Made by a program: the position numbers and the translations under genes | Notes under the pieces: generated by a model | Told to the model about the DNA's origin: nothing | The model's input: only the letters and a program-made list of their open reading frames with translations | Database searches by the model: none | In this document: piece after piece, positions 12,234 to 24,466 of the stretch | Position numbering within the stretch: position 1 is the stretch's first letter | Layout of the letters: each line of letters opens with the position of its first letter | From: Erythroxylum novogranatense | Lineage: Eukaryota > Streptophyta > Magnoliopsida > Malpighiales > Erythroxylaceae | NCBI GenBank assembly: GCA_029891385.1 | Contig: CM057227.1 | Coordinates: 92,900,818-92,964,817 of the forward strand | Direction: 5' to 3' | DNA length: 64,000 nt

Positions 12234-12436
12234 TGATAACAAATTATACACATAAAAAGAAAAACAAAATACAATGTTTGGAAACAAAAAAAAAACTTAT
12301 CTTAAAAAATTCTTCTTTCTCTTCTTCCTTTCTTTTCTTCGTCTGCTTCAGTCACACCTTTTGAGATTCTTTTCTGAACATTCTCTTCTCCTCTGCTCAT
12401 TCTCTTCTACTCCTATTTTTTATAACAAAAAATGAT

Positions 12437-14755
12437 TAATGACGATGGCTCTTCAGCAGTTCTGTCATCATCTTCTTCAAATCATTCATTGTCTCCTTTA
12501 TCTCGTTGACTTCTCCGCGTAATTTGCTGATTTCAGCTTGTGAGTGCAACGGTGAGGATGATTAATCATTAACTACTGAGGGTGAAGTGAACGTAATTGT
12601 TGTAGCATATGCATCCGAGGATGGAATGTAATCTTCATTAATCTCAATAGTTGGTGGACAAATAAATGTATTAGATTCAGGAAGATCTAAGTCATACGGG
12701 GCAGGTAGCATGAGCAACTGTCTTCCTTGTAAGGGTATGACTTCATCTTGTAAAGACAGTGTATCAGAAAGTGGTCTAATATGTAATACTGTCTGCACAA
12801 GTGATTCAATGAAAGTGCCTGTAAATAGTCTTCCCCCTTTGGGCGGTGTTCATTTTATACGAAAAGCGCAACCACTCGCTCAGTATTCTCTTTTGAAGCG
12901 CATGCTTCATCAATTTTACGCACTTCTTCTGCAATTTGATCTGCGGACAGATCATTACTAACTTCTTCTTCAGGAAATAGCTTCACTTTCCCTTTATTCA
13001 AATCCAAAGGATATCTTGGCTGAATATCCGGTACAACCTTTATTTCTGTCTTCTCTGAGATCGGATAAATAGTACATAGTCTGCTGGAAATTTTTGTAAG
13101 GTATGGCTTAGTAGCTGCATCCCTCAAGACATCATAGAACATCTTTTCATCTTCTTTCAGTAGATGCCATATGTCACTATTTATTAAGATAGGTTGTACG
13201 ACAGCCATTATCTTCTTCTTTGGTTAATTGCAGATGGCGATTGCAATCCTCCTCTTAGTAACCACTTCAACCATTTTGATCTTCAACTTGTATCTTCTCA
13301 AAATTTTCGAATAGTTGTATACAGTTAGACCAGATTCATTGGATTTCTCCTGTGGTACCTAAACCAAGTTTGTTTATGCTGCTGCCTCAGGTTCCGCTTC
13401 AATAGGATTCTCCTGAACTAGGCTTATCTCCTCTGGTTCCTCCTGTTGAGCAGTGAGAATTTCCTAAACTCTGCTATGCTCAATTTCTTTTTCTTTTTTA
13501 GCAGCATTGAAGGTTTCTTTCTTTCGACTAACTTCCCAAGCGGTGGACACAGTCTTTTTCCGACTAATCTTCTTAGTCTTTTCTTCTGCTTCAGTCAGTC
13601 GTGAAGATTTTTGCGCTTGAGATTTTTCCTTCTCAGACTCTGATTTTCTTTTCTTCTCAGTCTCTTTAGCCTTTTTGGCTGATTCTTCTTCTAAAATTGA
13701 GACTAGAGATCTTGTTTCCTTCGGTACTCGAGATCCAGATACTTCTGCTTGACTCTGCTCTCTGGCTCTCTTGTCTTCCTGTTGTCTCAGAGTTCGAATC
13801 CTTGGTGATCTCTTCTCCTTTTTAGAGATCTCACCTAAAAGATTTTCTCCTTTTCTTTTCTTCACACCTTCTTCTGTTCTCCAAACTGGGCTCACTTCTT
13901 TTTGAGGACTTGCCTGTTTCATCAACAGTCTACCCGATAGTTTTCTTCTTTCTTCTATGGGTAATCTCATACTTGCTTAAGATTTAGAGCTAGTGGCGGG
14001 AGACTTCTTCAATGACCGCTCCCCCTCAGTTCTAGCTTTCTTTGTAGACTCTGCTACTTCTTTCTCCACTACCTTCAAGCCCATTCTTCTTACTGTATCA
14101 GAGTTAATGGTACTCTTGACAGATACCATCCTTCTTATTCCTCTGTGGAGAAGGACTCCGAATTCCTTAAAAATCCTGGTAAGTAGCATGCCGTAAGGAT
14201 AACTGTTGGTATCCTTCATCCCCTTAACCATATAATGAAAATCAAAAATGGTAGTCTACTAGACGGCGATTCAGCAGATAGAAAAAACATTGTTCATCCA
14301 AGGTAGTCACAAGATGTCTTGACCCGACTCTTAGTAAGATGCAATTAAACAAAATCGCATGTAGAACCCTAGCCTTCGGGACCAAACTTGAAGTCTTCCT
14401 CTCCCATGGGTCATTGGCTCCATATAACTGTTTTCTGACATCTTCTTCCTTCATACTAACCTTGGACATCCATCAGGCTTTAGTTGATAAGGTTTCTCTG
14501 AAGAGCATTCAGTCACCTTCTCCACTAACTCCTTTGTCATAATAACCGTTATTCCATCTACTGTGGAGACGATGGTGTTATCAACCAGTTGCGCATGCTT
14601 CCAAAAGTCATATACCTCATCTATATATACTGGTTCCCGCATCGGGAAGAAATTTCTCCATCCAGCTTCTACAATCTCTGGCTCAACATTCATGCCGTCA
14701 CTCCTCAGAGATTCAAAATCTACATATCTTCCAAAAATCATAGCTGACTCCATTG
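12437..14755 (-). pseudogene. Extra ORF downstream of pol in copia 2
   Basis: Several minus-strand frames form one decayed ORF placed after pol. The first part (14753-13977) reads RNFFPMREPVYIDEVYDFW, then LVPKARVLHAILFNCILL, then YPYGMLLTRIFKEFGV. This order resembles the 'putative plant transposon protein' domain found in extra ORFs of plant elements; the match is by recall. The middle (13970-13464) is very rich in lysine, glutamate, arginine and serine. The end (12560-12437) is a heptad-patterned coiled coil (EISKLRGEVNEIKETMNDL) before the stop at 12437. In Sirevirus elements a third ORF in this position is often called env-like, but no signal peptide or membrane segment is visible here. 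Its function is unknown, and stops and frameshifts break it at several points. Confidence 0.6.
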
Positions 14756-15018
14756 CTTCTGATTTGATACTACTTCTGGTAGGATATTCTTCAAAAGTAA
14801 AGTTGTTTGCAAGAGTTTTTCGAAAGAGAGTTGAAGCGTCTAGGAGTAAAAGTAATCAAAATGATTATTGTTTTAGACTACTCGAAGGGTCTTATCCGAT
14901 GGCTTCTAGAATCGTTAGGATCCTCAAGGCTGTCAAAATTTTCCCTCCAAGACTTCCTTGTGAGAGAAGTTACCAACTGTAACCTACTGTTTCTGACGCC
15001 GTTAACTTTGACGGTCTT

Positions 15019-15534
15019 CTAACCTGACTGGTCATTTAATATAACCATATTAAGGTTCCGTCTTATTTCCTTAAACCGATCTTCACTCAGTGGTTTAGTG
15101 AAGATATCTGCTCACTGATACTCTGTTTCAACGAACTGTAATGTCACCACCTTCCTCTTAACGTAATCTCTCAAGAAATGATGTCTGACTTCGATATGCT
15201 TCACTCTTGAATGCTGTATCGAATTCTTCGATAGATTTATGGCACTGGTGTTGTCGCAATTGATTGGGATCTCACCTTCTCGAACTGAATAATCCTCCAG
15301 TTGATATTTAATCCACAATGTTTGTGAACAACAGATTGTGGCAGACATGTTCTCGGCTTCGGCAATTGATAGAGCTATCGAGCTTTGTCTCTTCCTTGAC
15401 CAGGAAACTAAGTTTGCGCCAAGAAAGTGACATCCTCCACTAGTGCTCTTCCTTTCAATTCTATCTCCGGCATAGTCCGCATCACAATATCCGATTAACC
15501 TGAAATTTTTACCTTTCTCAAACATAAGCAAAGA
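15019..15534 (-). pseudogene. Copia 2: RNase H
   Basis: The minus strand shows the copia RNase H in order: GYCDADYAGD (first acidic residue), KSTSGGCHFLG, SWSRKRQSSIALSIAEAEN (glutamate), CDNTSAINLSKN (aspartate), and HIEVRHHFLRD. A premature TGA follows FVETEYQ at 15112; the same frame then continues with ADIFTKPLSEDRF to a stop at 15019, the normal pol end. The domain is otherwise well kept. Confidence 0.9.
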
Positions 15535-16549
15535 TCAATAGTACCTGCGAGATATCTCATAATTCTTTTAACAACAATCAAATGAGACTCTCTAGGATCG
15601 ACCTGAAACCTTGCACACAAGCATACACTGAACAGAATATCAGGTCTACTTGTTGTAAGATAGAGTAAAGAACCAATCACCCCTCTATACAGGGTTTGAT
15701 CCACCTTCTTACCAAGTTCATCTTTCGACAAAAGGTTTGAAGGATGCATTGGAGTCGCCATAGGCTTCACATTATTCATATCAAATTTGGACAGCAATTC
15801 TTTCACATACTTTTGTTGATGAATGAAAATTTTCTCTTCGGTTTGCTTAACTTGCAACCCAAGAAAGAACTTTAACTCACCCATTATACTCATTTCACAT
15901 TCATTTTTCATCAGATTCTCAAAACTCATACACAACATCTTTTTGGTAGCACCAAAAATAATATCATCAACGTAAATTTGCACTAAGATAAAGTCATTCT
16001 CATAAACCTTTCTGAAAAGCATTTTATCTACTTGACCTCTAGTAAACCCATTCTCCAAAAGAAAATTACTTAGACGATCATACCAACCTCTAGGAGCTTA
16101 CTTCAGGTCGTATAAAGCTTTATGAAGTCTATAGACATGCTTTGGATTCTTGACATCCTTAAAGCCAGGAGGTTGCTTCACATAAACCTCTTCCTCTATA
16201 AGACCATTCAGAAATGCGCTCTTCACGTCCATCTGAAAAAGTTTTATGTTATGACAAACAATGTATGCCAGCAATATCCGAATAACTTCAAGTCTTGCTA
16301 CTGGAGCATACATCTCATTGTAGTCTATCCCTTCTTGCTGATTATAGCCTCGTACTACTAATCTAGCTTTATTCCGACTTACCTTGCCTAATTCGTCTAG
16401 CTTATTCTTGAAAACACATCTGGTTCCTATAATGGATTTCTTCGAAGGTTTTGGAACTAAGGACCAAACTTTATTCCTAATAAACTGATTCAGCTCTTCT
16501 TGCATGGCTAAAATCCAAGCTTCGTCCTGAAGGGCTTCCTCAATCTTCT
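15535..16549 (-). pseudogene. Copia 2: reverse transcriptase
   Basis: Copia reverse transcriptase, which copies element RNA into cDNA in cytoplasmic particles. From 16549 the frame reads WILAMQEELNQF and KARLVVRGYNQQEGIDY, then FQMDVKSAFLNGLIEEEVYV with the first catalytic aspartate, QPPGF, and a stop after LHKALYDLK at 16098. The next open stretch (16058-15495) starts at NGFTRGQVDKMLF and carries QIYVDDIIFGAT, so the YVDD active site is intact. KFLYLT-type and LYLTTSRPDI motifs follow. A single stop (TAA at 16098) separates the two halves. Confidence 0.9.
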
Positions 16550-17625
16550 TAGGCTCTATTTCAGAGATGAACTCCACATTAGCTTCTCTTCTGAATTTGG
16601 ACCTTGTCCTAACTCCTTCTGAGGTCTCTCCGATAATTAGCTCTTCTGGATGAGAACTCCTATACTTCCATTCTCTCTTTAATCCTATAGTTTCTGGAAT
16701 ATCCTCGATCTTATCTATTTGAGTTCCTGATGATGGAGTTTCTGTTGTTTCATCTAAATTCTTTGAAGGATCTTCACTCTCCATGTCGTCTTCCTTATGG
16801 GATTGAGAACGATCATCAAACTTGACATTAATGGTTTCCTCAACTGTCTTTGATATAGAGTTATAAACCCGAAAGGCCTTAGATGATGATGAGTAGCCTA
16901 GGAAAATTCCTGAATAGGTCTTTGAGTCGAACTTATCTAACGACTCCTTTGTATTCAGAATAGAGCACTTGCACCCGAATGGATGAAAGTAAGATATGTT
17001 TGGTCTCCTTCCATTCCATAGCTCATAGGGAGTCTTCTTCAACAAAGGTGCATAGCGTGATTACATTCTAAATATAACATCTTGTATTCACGACTTACGC
17101 TTGTAAGTACTTAGGAAGATTTTTTTCACATAGCATAGTCCTTGCCATCTCTTGAATCGTCTTGTTCTTCTTTTCAACAACTCCATTCTATTGTGGAGTT
17201 CTAGGGGCTGAGAAATTGTGGGAAATTCCATTCTCCTCACAGAATAACCTAAACTTCTCATTCTCGAATTCTCCACCCTGATCACCCCTGATACTAGCTA
17301 TAGATACTCCTTTTTCAATCTTTAACTTTCTGGAGAGGGTTCTAAAACACTTAAAAGATTCATCTTTGTGTGACAGAAACAATATCCAACAAAATCTAGT
17401 AAAGTCATCAACAATAACAAGTCCATATTTCTTTCCGCCAAGACTTATTATTCTAGTTGGACCAAATAACTTCATATGTAAAAACTCCAAAGGTCTAGAA
17501 GATGTTACAAAATTTTTAGAAGAAAACGATGTTTTAACTTGTTTTCCTTTCAAACAACTTTCACAGTAAAATTCTTTGTCAAAACTCATTTTTGGTAAGC
17601 CTCTTACCAAATCAAATTTTGCCAA
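16550..17625 (-). pseudogene. Copia 2: integrase with lost first catalytic residue
   Basis: Copia integrase: zinc-binding end (YCESCLKGKQVKTSFSSKN), catalytic core and C-terminal GKxxYE-like region (LKKTPYELWNGRRPN, GCKCSILN, SGIFLGYSSSSKAFRVYN). In the core the expected LHMDLFGP is LHMKLFGP: the first DDE aspartate is lysine (codon 17470-17472). The second aspartate (RGDQGGEFEN) is present. The region with the glutamate, just below 17215, is broken by a stop; HNFSAPRTPQ is followed by TAG. The enzyme could not have been active in this copy. Confidence 0.9.
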
Positions 17626-18093
17626 CTATGAAATGTGTTTAAAAGAGACATGACCTAGCTTTTTATGCTAGATTAGTCTTTCTTCTTCAGAAGATAGAAA
17701 ACATGAAACATTTTGGTCTTGAAAATCTTCTAAATCAATTTTGTAAAGGTTATTTCTTCTCTTGGCAGAAAAGAATATAGACCCATCTTTGTTTCTGACT
17801 TCACAAAGATTTTGATTGAACGTGTGACTATGAAACTAGAGTCACACAATTAACTTACACTAATCAAATTGTGCTTCAGACCATCAACAAGCAGTACATT
17901 ATCTATACATGCAAAGGAATCTTTACCTATCTTACCGATTCCAATTATCTTTCCCTGCTGGTTGTCTCCGAAAGTTACCGATCCTCCCTTCTTATACTGA
18001 AGATCTAAGAACATAGACCTTCTTCCTGTCATGTGTCGCAAGCAACCACTGTCTAAATACCAATGGTGCTTGTCGCATTTTCCAAGGAAGGAT
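17626..18093 (-). pseudogene. Copia 2: aspartic protease and pre-integrase region
   Basis: The copia protease is recognised from YLDSGCLRHMTGRRSMF near 18060-18010, with the catalytic DSG triplet kept, followed by GSVTFGDNQQGKIIGIG and LLVDGLKHNLISVS, the standard end of the domain. Below 17850 the pre-integrase linker is interrupted by stops. The protease would process the Gag-Pol polyprotein in the particle. Confidence 0.85.
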
Positions 18094-19719
18094 ATCTGCA
18101 GCAGAAACTATTTTACTCTTTGGTACCCATATTTTCTTGGGTCCATTTTGGTTAGTAAAATGCACATAATGAGTGTTTTGATGCTTTTTACCAGAATGTT
18201 GATGAAAACGTGTTTGATGATACCTTTTATTTTGAGAAAGTGGTTTTATATGATTATGAGATTTATTACTCGTAAACCCTAATCTAGTTTTATCACTAGG
18301 GTGTCTACATTTTCCTAGCATTTCATTCATTCTTTTCGTACTCTCAGTGAATGAAGCTAAATCAGATGAGAGACTTTTAATTCTAAGTTTCAACTGATTT
18401 ATCTCATCGGATTTATCTACGAATTTCTTTTTCTCCTCTAGTTGTTTCTTTAAACAAATATTTTCACTCTCTATTTCTTCTGTATGCTTAAGATTCTCTA
18501 CATACTTCTTCTTTAACAGTTTGTACTATTTCATAATAGCATAAGAATCCTCTAATAATTCTGAGTAAGCTTCATGCAACTTATCGTATTCAGAAGTTAC
18601 CTCCTCATCACTTTCTTCCTCGACTACTAGGCAGATATTAGCATGTTCAGACGACTTGGAATTTGTGTTTGACTCTGATGAGTCTAGATCTTCCCATGTT
18701 GCCATCATGCTTTTCTTTCCTTCTCTACTCTTCTTTGGTTTCTTCTTTAGAGTAGGACATTCGAACTTGTATTGTCCAGGTTGATTACACTCGTAGCATA
18801 TGATAGATGTCTTTTCTACTTTGCCATCATCTTTGCTATTCTTCTTGAAGAATTGACTTCCTTTGGACTTCTTCTTCCACATCCGTCTTATCTTCCGGGA
18901 AATGAACGATAATTTGTCATCTTCATCAATTGACTCTTGTTCTGATTCGCTTGATTCATCATTCTTCGATTCTTCTATCTTCAATGATTTTGATAACTTT
19001 CTCCTTCTTTGAGTCTTTTTGTTCTTCTGTCCGACCTTCAGTGCTATTGACTTTTCTCGTTTGGGCTTGTCTTCAGCATCAAGCTCTACTTCATCAATCT
19101 TCAGTGATCCAAGTAACTCGTCAACCTTTAGTACGCTCAAATCCTTCGCTTCCTGCACCGCTATAACCTTTGGTCTCCATCTCTTCGGAAGAATTCTTAA
19201 GATCTTTGTTAAGTGATCCTAGTTATTGTACGTTCTTCCCAGGGCTTTCAATCCATTGACGATTGTCTGGAATCTCCCAAACATCTTATCAATAGATTCT
19301 TCTTCCTTCATCCTGAAAAGCTCGTACTGGTGCACAAGAATGCTTATCTTGGATTCTTTCACTTGGTTTGTGCCTTCATGTGCGATGGATAATGTATCCC
19401 ACATCTCCTTCGCAATGTCACATCCGTGAACTTTGTCATATTCACTCCTGCTTAGAGCGCACGTCAAGAAAAACTTTGCTTTAGAGTTGAGCTTAATTCT
19501 CGCCTTTTGGTCAGCCGTCCATCTAGTTCATGGAATAAGATTTCCATCTTCGTCTACTGGTGTATATGGTCCATTCTCTATCACATCCCAAAGGTCGACA
19601 TGAGTAGACTCTATGAACAACTGCATTCTATCTTTCCAGTAGTGATAATCTTCACCGTTGAATGCTGGAGGTCTAGTGACTGAGGCACCTTCTGCAATGT
19701 ATACATGTGATTCTGCCAT
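18094..19719 (-). pseudogene. Copia 2: gag
   Basis: Gag starts at ATG 19719 with MAESHVYIAEG and PPAFNGEDYHYWKDRMQLF, the standard start of Sirevirus-type gag. It continues at 19467 with SRSEYDKVHGCDIAKEMWDT, then KEEESIDKMFGRFQTIVNGL, and at 19158 with a long charged, coiled-coil-like section. The zinc knuckle near 18800-18760 reads CYECNQPGQYKFEC; the expected histidine is glutamine, so zinc binding is doubtful. In-frame stops occur after NLIP (near 19528), after TYNN (near 19219) and after AIMK (near 18526). The coiled-coil tail continues to about 18300. Confidence 0.85.
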
Positions 19720-19763
19720 TATCTTTAATCCACACTTTGCTACAGTGATTCTTGGATACCTCG

Positions 19764-19774
19764 CTCTGATACCA
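19764..19774 (-). promoter_or_regulatory. Primer-binding site of copia 2
   Basis: The minus strand reads TGGTATCAGAGCGAGG two bases after the 5' LTR, complementary to the 3' end of initiator tRNA-Met, the usual minus-strand primer of plant copia elements. Confidence 0.9.
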
Positions 19775-20429
19775 ATTGAAGTAAATCACACGTTAGTACA
19801 ATGCTTGTAAAACGATAACAAATACACGAGAAGGGGGGTTGAATTTTGTATTCCCTTTTTTGAAAATTCTTTCAAAACTGTTTTGTTAAAAACAAGTTCT
19901 TTTTACCGAAACTTCAGTAAGTTCGAATTAATCAAGACTTTGAAAAACTTGTTTCAGAATTGGAGTAATAACAAAAACATTAAACTTTAAAAGTAATTGA
20001 GTAGAGATGAGTTGACACAGAGATTTTATCCTGGTTCACCCCAAACCGTGGGCTACGTTCAGTCCTCAGAGTTCTTTTTGAGATTTCACTATCTCTTCAA
20101 CTTTTCAAGTATTCTTTCCGAGCCTCTTCAGGTCTCTACACTCAATATTCTTTCACTCTTAGCCTCTGCAGGCTATCTGCACTACTTTCTTACAAAAGTA
20201 TTTCGAACTTGTTACAATAAAATTAGCTTTTAGCTAGTTTGCACAGAGTTTTGCGTACGTAAATCAATTATCTCAGCTTTTGCTCTTCTTGTTTTCGCAC
20301 TTGCTAACTTTGCAATCTTCGACTTTGACTCATATTTATAGCATTTGTCTGCAACTGCTTCTTGATTCTTGCTTCTTGAATCTTGTTTCTTGAATCTTGA
20401 AAGAAACGGTTAATCAGCTGAGTTCTATA

Positions 20430-20875
20430 TGTTGGACCCCGAACTTTTGATGAAAATTAGAAATATTAAAATGAATTTAAGTGAGAAAGAAATTGGTGAG
20501 AAAATTATGAATTTAAGGAAATTTGATTAAATAAAAAAAATTATGAGAAAAGAATTGTTTAATTTTGAGGATTTTGATATTTGAGTGAACTTATATGGAT
20601 GATGAGAAGAAAGTGGATGAGTTGATTGAAATGAAGTTAAATAGCAAGAATTAAAAAGAAAAAGTGTGAAAATTTGAAGAATTTAGAAAGTTTGACTTGA
20701 GAGTTGACTTTTTGTTTGGGGCAAAATTTGAGAAAATCGTCTTTTGAAAACTTGTAGATTATGTCAAGAGCTTTCTGTAGCCATAAAGTTTGATATTTTT
20801 CGATATTGGGAGTGAGAGTTATGATCATCAAAGTTAAGCGAAGTTTGACTTTTGAGTAAAAGTTGACTTTTGATT
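20430..20875 (+). repeat. Left inverted arm of the palindromic element
   Basis: Pairs with 23092-23540 in reverse complement. Matching landmarks include GACTTGAGAGTTGAC, TTTTTCGATATTGGGAGTGA and AAGTGGATGAGTTGATTGAA. Confidence 0.85.
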
Positions 20876-23091
20876 TAGGCAAAATTCGAGAAAATGATTA
20901 ACATGAAAATTGTAGCCTCTGTCGAGAGCTTTTTGTGGACATAAAGTTTTCTATTTTTCGATGTCGGGATTGAGAGATATGAATTTCTGAAGATATGCTT
21001 TGTTTTGAAAATGCTATTAAGTATAGATTTGTGTGTTTTATGTTTCGAGGCCACTCATCGTATGGATTTAGTTTGAATTAGAGTAAGTGGTCTTCATGAA
21101 AGTTTTAGATGATGTTTCTATCTTTCCATTGATATAAAGTTTGCAATTTTTTGATATCGGGGCTAGGAGTTATGAGCAATCAAAAATTGGAAATCGTTTA
21201 GGAAAAGCTATTTTGGGACAAAATCTCTGATTGAGGTTTTGACCCCTTTCGAGACCTAATTTGATTTTGAGTACTTCAGGGAAGTTGTAGAGCTTCCTTT
21301 GATCTTTTTATTGACACCAAATTTGTCAAATTCCGAGTTTGGGATCGAGAGATATGATTTTGGAAAAGTTCAGTTTTGAAGTTCCGATACTTTGTTTTTA
21401 ATCCGATCCCTTTTGTAATCTTTTGCTTATAATTCCTTCGTCCGACATCCGATTGATTTGATTCTCGAAGCGTTGGATTCCTAAGACAATTAATTTCATT
21501 TGCTTGAAGAATTATGATTTTTAGTAGATTAAATGGAAAGAGATTGATTGAACCAAAAGTAGGAGATTTGGTTATAGGTTATAAGTTGGATAATTTTCTG
21601 AATATGGTTCAGTATTTTGCGATTTTTGGGAGCTTTACAACTCTGATTGAGTTAATTCTTGAGGGAAAATAAAGTTAAGACATAGGGCTACAACTCTTTT
21701 GAAGGGATCGAAATTTAATTTCATCTCTAAGATTGTTAATTGCTGGAATTAAATTCGCGTAATGTTCAGTCTCGGATTTTTCGCAGGTCCGATAGTATTT
21801 CGGCTATAACGTCTTCGTTTCTGATCCGAATTGAGCACGGTCAGTGGCGTTGGATTCGTATGATCTAGAGGAACAATTTTTAAGAAGAAAGTTTGTCCAA
21901 ATTATTTCGTTTAGATGCTGGAAATGAGGATGCAATTTATCAGTTTTTCAAAATCCTGTGCAGGGGCAAACTTGGAAATAGGCTTAATTGGAGGGGCAAG
22001 ATGGTAAATTGTGTTTCATTAAATGAAACACACAAGAGGGCTGTCATTTTTACTCCCAAAAAACAGCAGAAGATTCACGAAAAGGGAGAGAAATAAAAGA
22101 AAGAAATAAGAAGAAGAGAGAAGAAAAAAACGTTGGAGAAGAAGAGAGGGAAGGAGAGAATCGGCTATGGTGGAAGGAAGGAGAAGAAGGAAGGTGAAAT
22201 TTTCGATTTTTCTCCATGATTCTCAAGGGTTTTCGTTTGTTTTCAAGGGAGGAAGAAGATGAAAGCTTGTCTTGGAGCAAAAATAACGAAAATGGTGGAA
22301 AAATGGTAAGTGAGAGAAAGGTGAGTTTTGAATTTTTTTTATGAGTTTATGATGTTAGATGGCTTGGAATGATTATGGATTTAGTTTATCTATGATTAAT
22401 TAAAGAGATTAGGCTATGATTGTGTTTAATTTTGGAAAATTTTGAATTGGGGATTATACCCAAAATTGAAAATTGGGGATTTTTGAAATTGATGCTTTAG
22501 ATAGTTTGGATTAGTGATGAATTTGAGATATCCTAAGTTAATTTTGATGTTTATACTTTAGGTGAAGTTTAATTTGAAAAATTGTAAATTGGGGGTTTAG
22601 GCCAAATTAGAAATTTGGAGATTTTGTGAATTAATGGTGTAGAATCATCAATAATAGTAGGAATTGGTGAAATATGAAATCAATTTTGAAGAAATTGTGA
22701 TTTATGGTATTGAATTTGTGTAAATTGGTTTAGGCCAATTTTGAAAATTGGGATTTTCAAAATTGGAGATTTAAATAGCTTGAATTTATATGGAATTGGT
22801 GAATTCTAAGTTAATTTTGAAGATTTTGTTATTTATGATGTGAATTTGGATGATTATGGTTTAGGTTTTGTTAAATTGGAAGAGAGAGAAGAAAGGTCAA
22901 AGTGAAGCCTTTGGACAAGATCTTGCATGGAAATAAGTGGGTATCATATTTATTTACGAAATTATGAGCTTTGTAAGTGTTCTTGAAAAAAATCCGAAAG
23001 TGAAAGTGTTTGAAAATGTGTTGTTTCGGATATTGTAAATTTATTGTTTTGAATACTTTGATACAATTGAAAGATTGTTTGTTTGAGTTTT

Positions 23092-23540
23092 AAAAAGTCA
23101 ACTTTTTCCTCAAAAAGTCAAACTTTAAGCGAACTTTGACTGATCATAACTTTCACTCCCGATATCGAAAAATATCAAACTTTATGGCCACAGAAAGCTC
23201 TTGATATAATTTACAAGTTTCCAAAAGACAATTTTCTCAAATTTTGCCTCAAACAAAAAGTCAACTCTCAAGTCAAACTTTCTAAATTCTTCAAATTTTC
23301 ACACTTTTTCTTTTTAATTCTTGCTATTTAACTTCATTTCAATCAACTCATCCACTTTCTTCTCATAATCCATATAAGTTCACTCAAATATCAAAGTCCT
23401 CAAAATTAAACAATTCTTTTCTCATAATTTTTTTTTAATTTCATCAAATTTCCTTAAATTCATAATTTTCTCACCAATTTCTTTCTCACTCAAATTCATT
23501 TTAATATTTCTAATTTTCATCAAAAGTTCGGGGTCCAACA
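23092..23540 (-). repeat. Right inverted arm of the palindromic element
   Basis: Reverse complement of the left arm; ends GGGGTCCAACA beside the duplication CTATA. A transcript through the whole element could fold into a hairpin of over 400 base pairs. Confidence 0.85.
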
Positions 23541-24456
23541 CTATAACTAACTCAAACTGACTCTTGCGTCTTCTTTTTGAATTCTGCGTCTGCTTTTCTC
23601 CATCTGTATTTTTGCGTCTGTGTTTCTACGTCTACATCTGTTTTTTACTTTGCATCTGCGTCTGCGTCTACGTCGGTTTTTCACTTTGCGTCTGCGTCTG
23701 CATCTGCGTCTGTTTTTCACTTTAAATGTGATCGTATACATTTTTTATTTTTATACAAATACATTTTTCACTTTTAAATACTGCTTTGTATTCGCTTTAC
23801 ATCTGCTCGCATTTGTTTAATCTATGTCTGTATTTCGTCATCTGTCTTTTAACTTCGTCTGCGTCTGTGTTTTATTCTCCGTCTGTCTATTTTCTATTTT
23901 GCTTCTTCTTTTACTACTTCTTTGTTATTCATCAAAATCATATATATATGTAAAGTCATTTTGTAATATCCCGTTACTGTTAGCAAGGATATTCTGGTAA
24001 ATTGGGATATACTGATAGGTATCATTGCATTCCTTGTTGAAATATTCTTGGCCTCTAATTATAGAGGAACAGGTTTCTTTGCATAAGCATATTTATTTAT
24101 TCATTGGTACTTGCATTCATGATTTCTGGTAGTGAATTGTGAATTGGAATTTCTTGGAATCGATGAATTGACTAGATTGTGGTGATTGAGAAATTGGGAG
24201 TTCTTGGGATCAAATGACTGATTTAGAACTGTTTATGAGTGACTGGTAATTTATAGAGGCTTATAGGAAATTTTTGGGAAATTCGGGAGGAAATGCCCGG
24301 ACCGGAAATATTTGAGAGACTAACCGATTGACTGTATAGTACCGAAGGAATTGTCCAATGACAATGGAAAAGTTAGAATGGGACTGATAGGAAATAAATA
24401 TGATGAGTCCCTATAATTTAGAGACTGAAATTTGGACTGATTGAGAGACTTAGGTC

Positions 24457-24466
24457 TATATATATG
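24457..24466 (+). promoter_or_regulatory. TATA box of LTR-2
   Basis: CTATATATATGAGG, about 500 bases into the LTR, is the best TATA candidate and suits a U3/R border. Confidence 0.5.

Larger units (their letters stand above)
20430..23540. mobile_element. LTR-like element with ~445-bp terminal inverted repeats
   Basis: The insert starts TGTTGGACCCCGAACTTTTG and ends with its exact reverse complement, flanked by the 5-bp duplication CTATA (20425-20429, 23541-23545). The inverted arms run about 445 bp (20430-20875 and 23092-23540), with scattered mismatches and small indels. Between the arms lie blocks like the U3 of the plus-oriented Tekay LTRs (CGTTGGATTCCTAAGACAA near 21465; TTCAGTCTCGG near 21760) and a purine-rich leader near 22080-22260. 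There is no open frame over about 80 codons and no transposase. TG...CA ends and a 5-bp duplication are LTR features, but a solo LTR should not carry long inverted arms. A fold-back derivative of a Tekay-type LTR is my inference. Confidence 0.8.
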
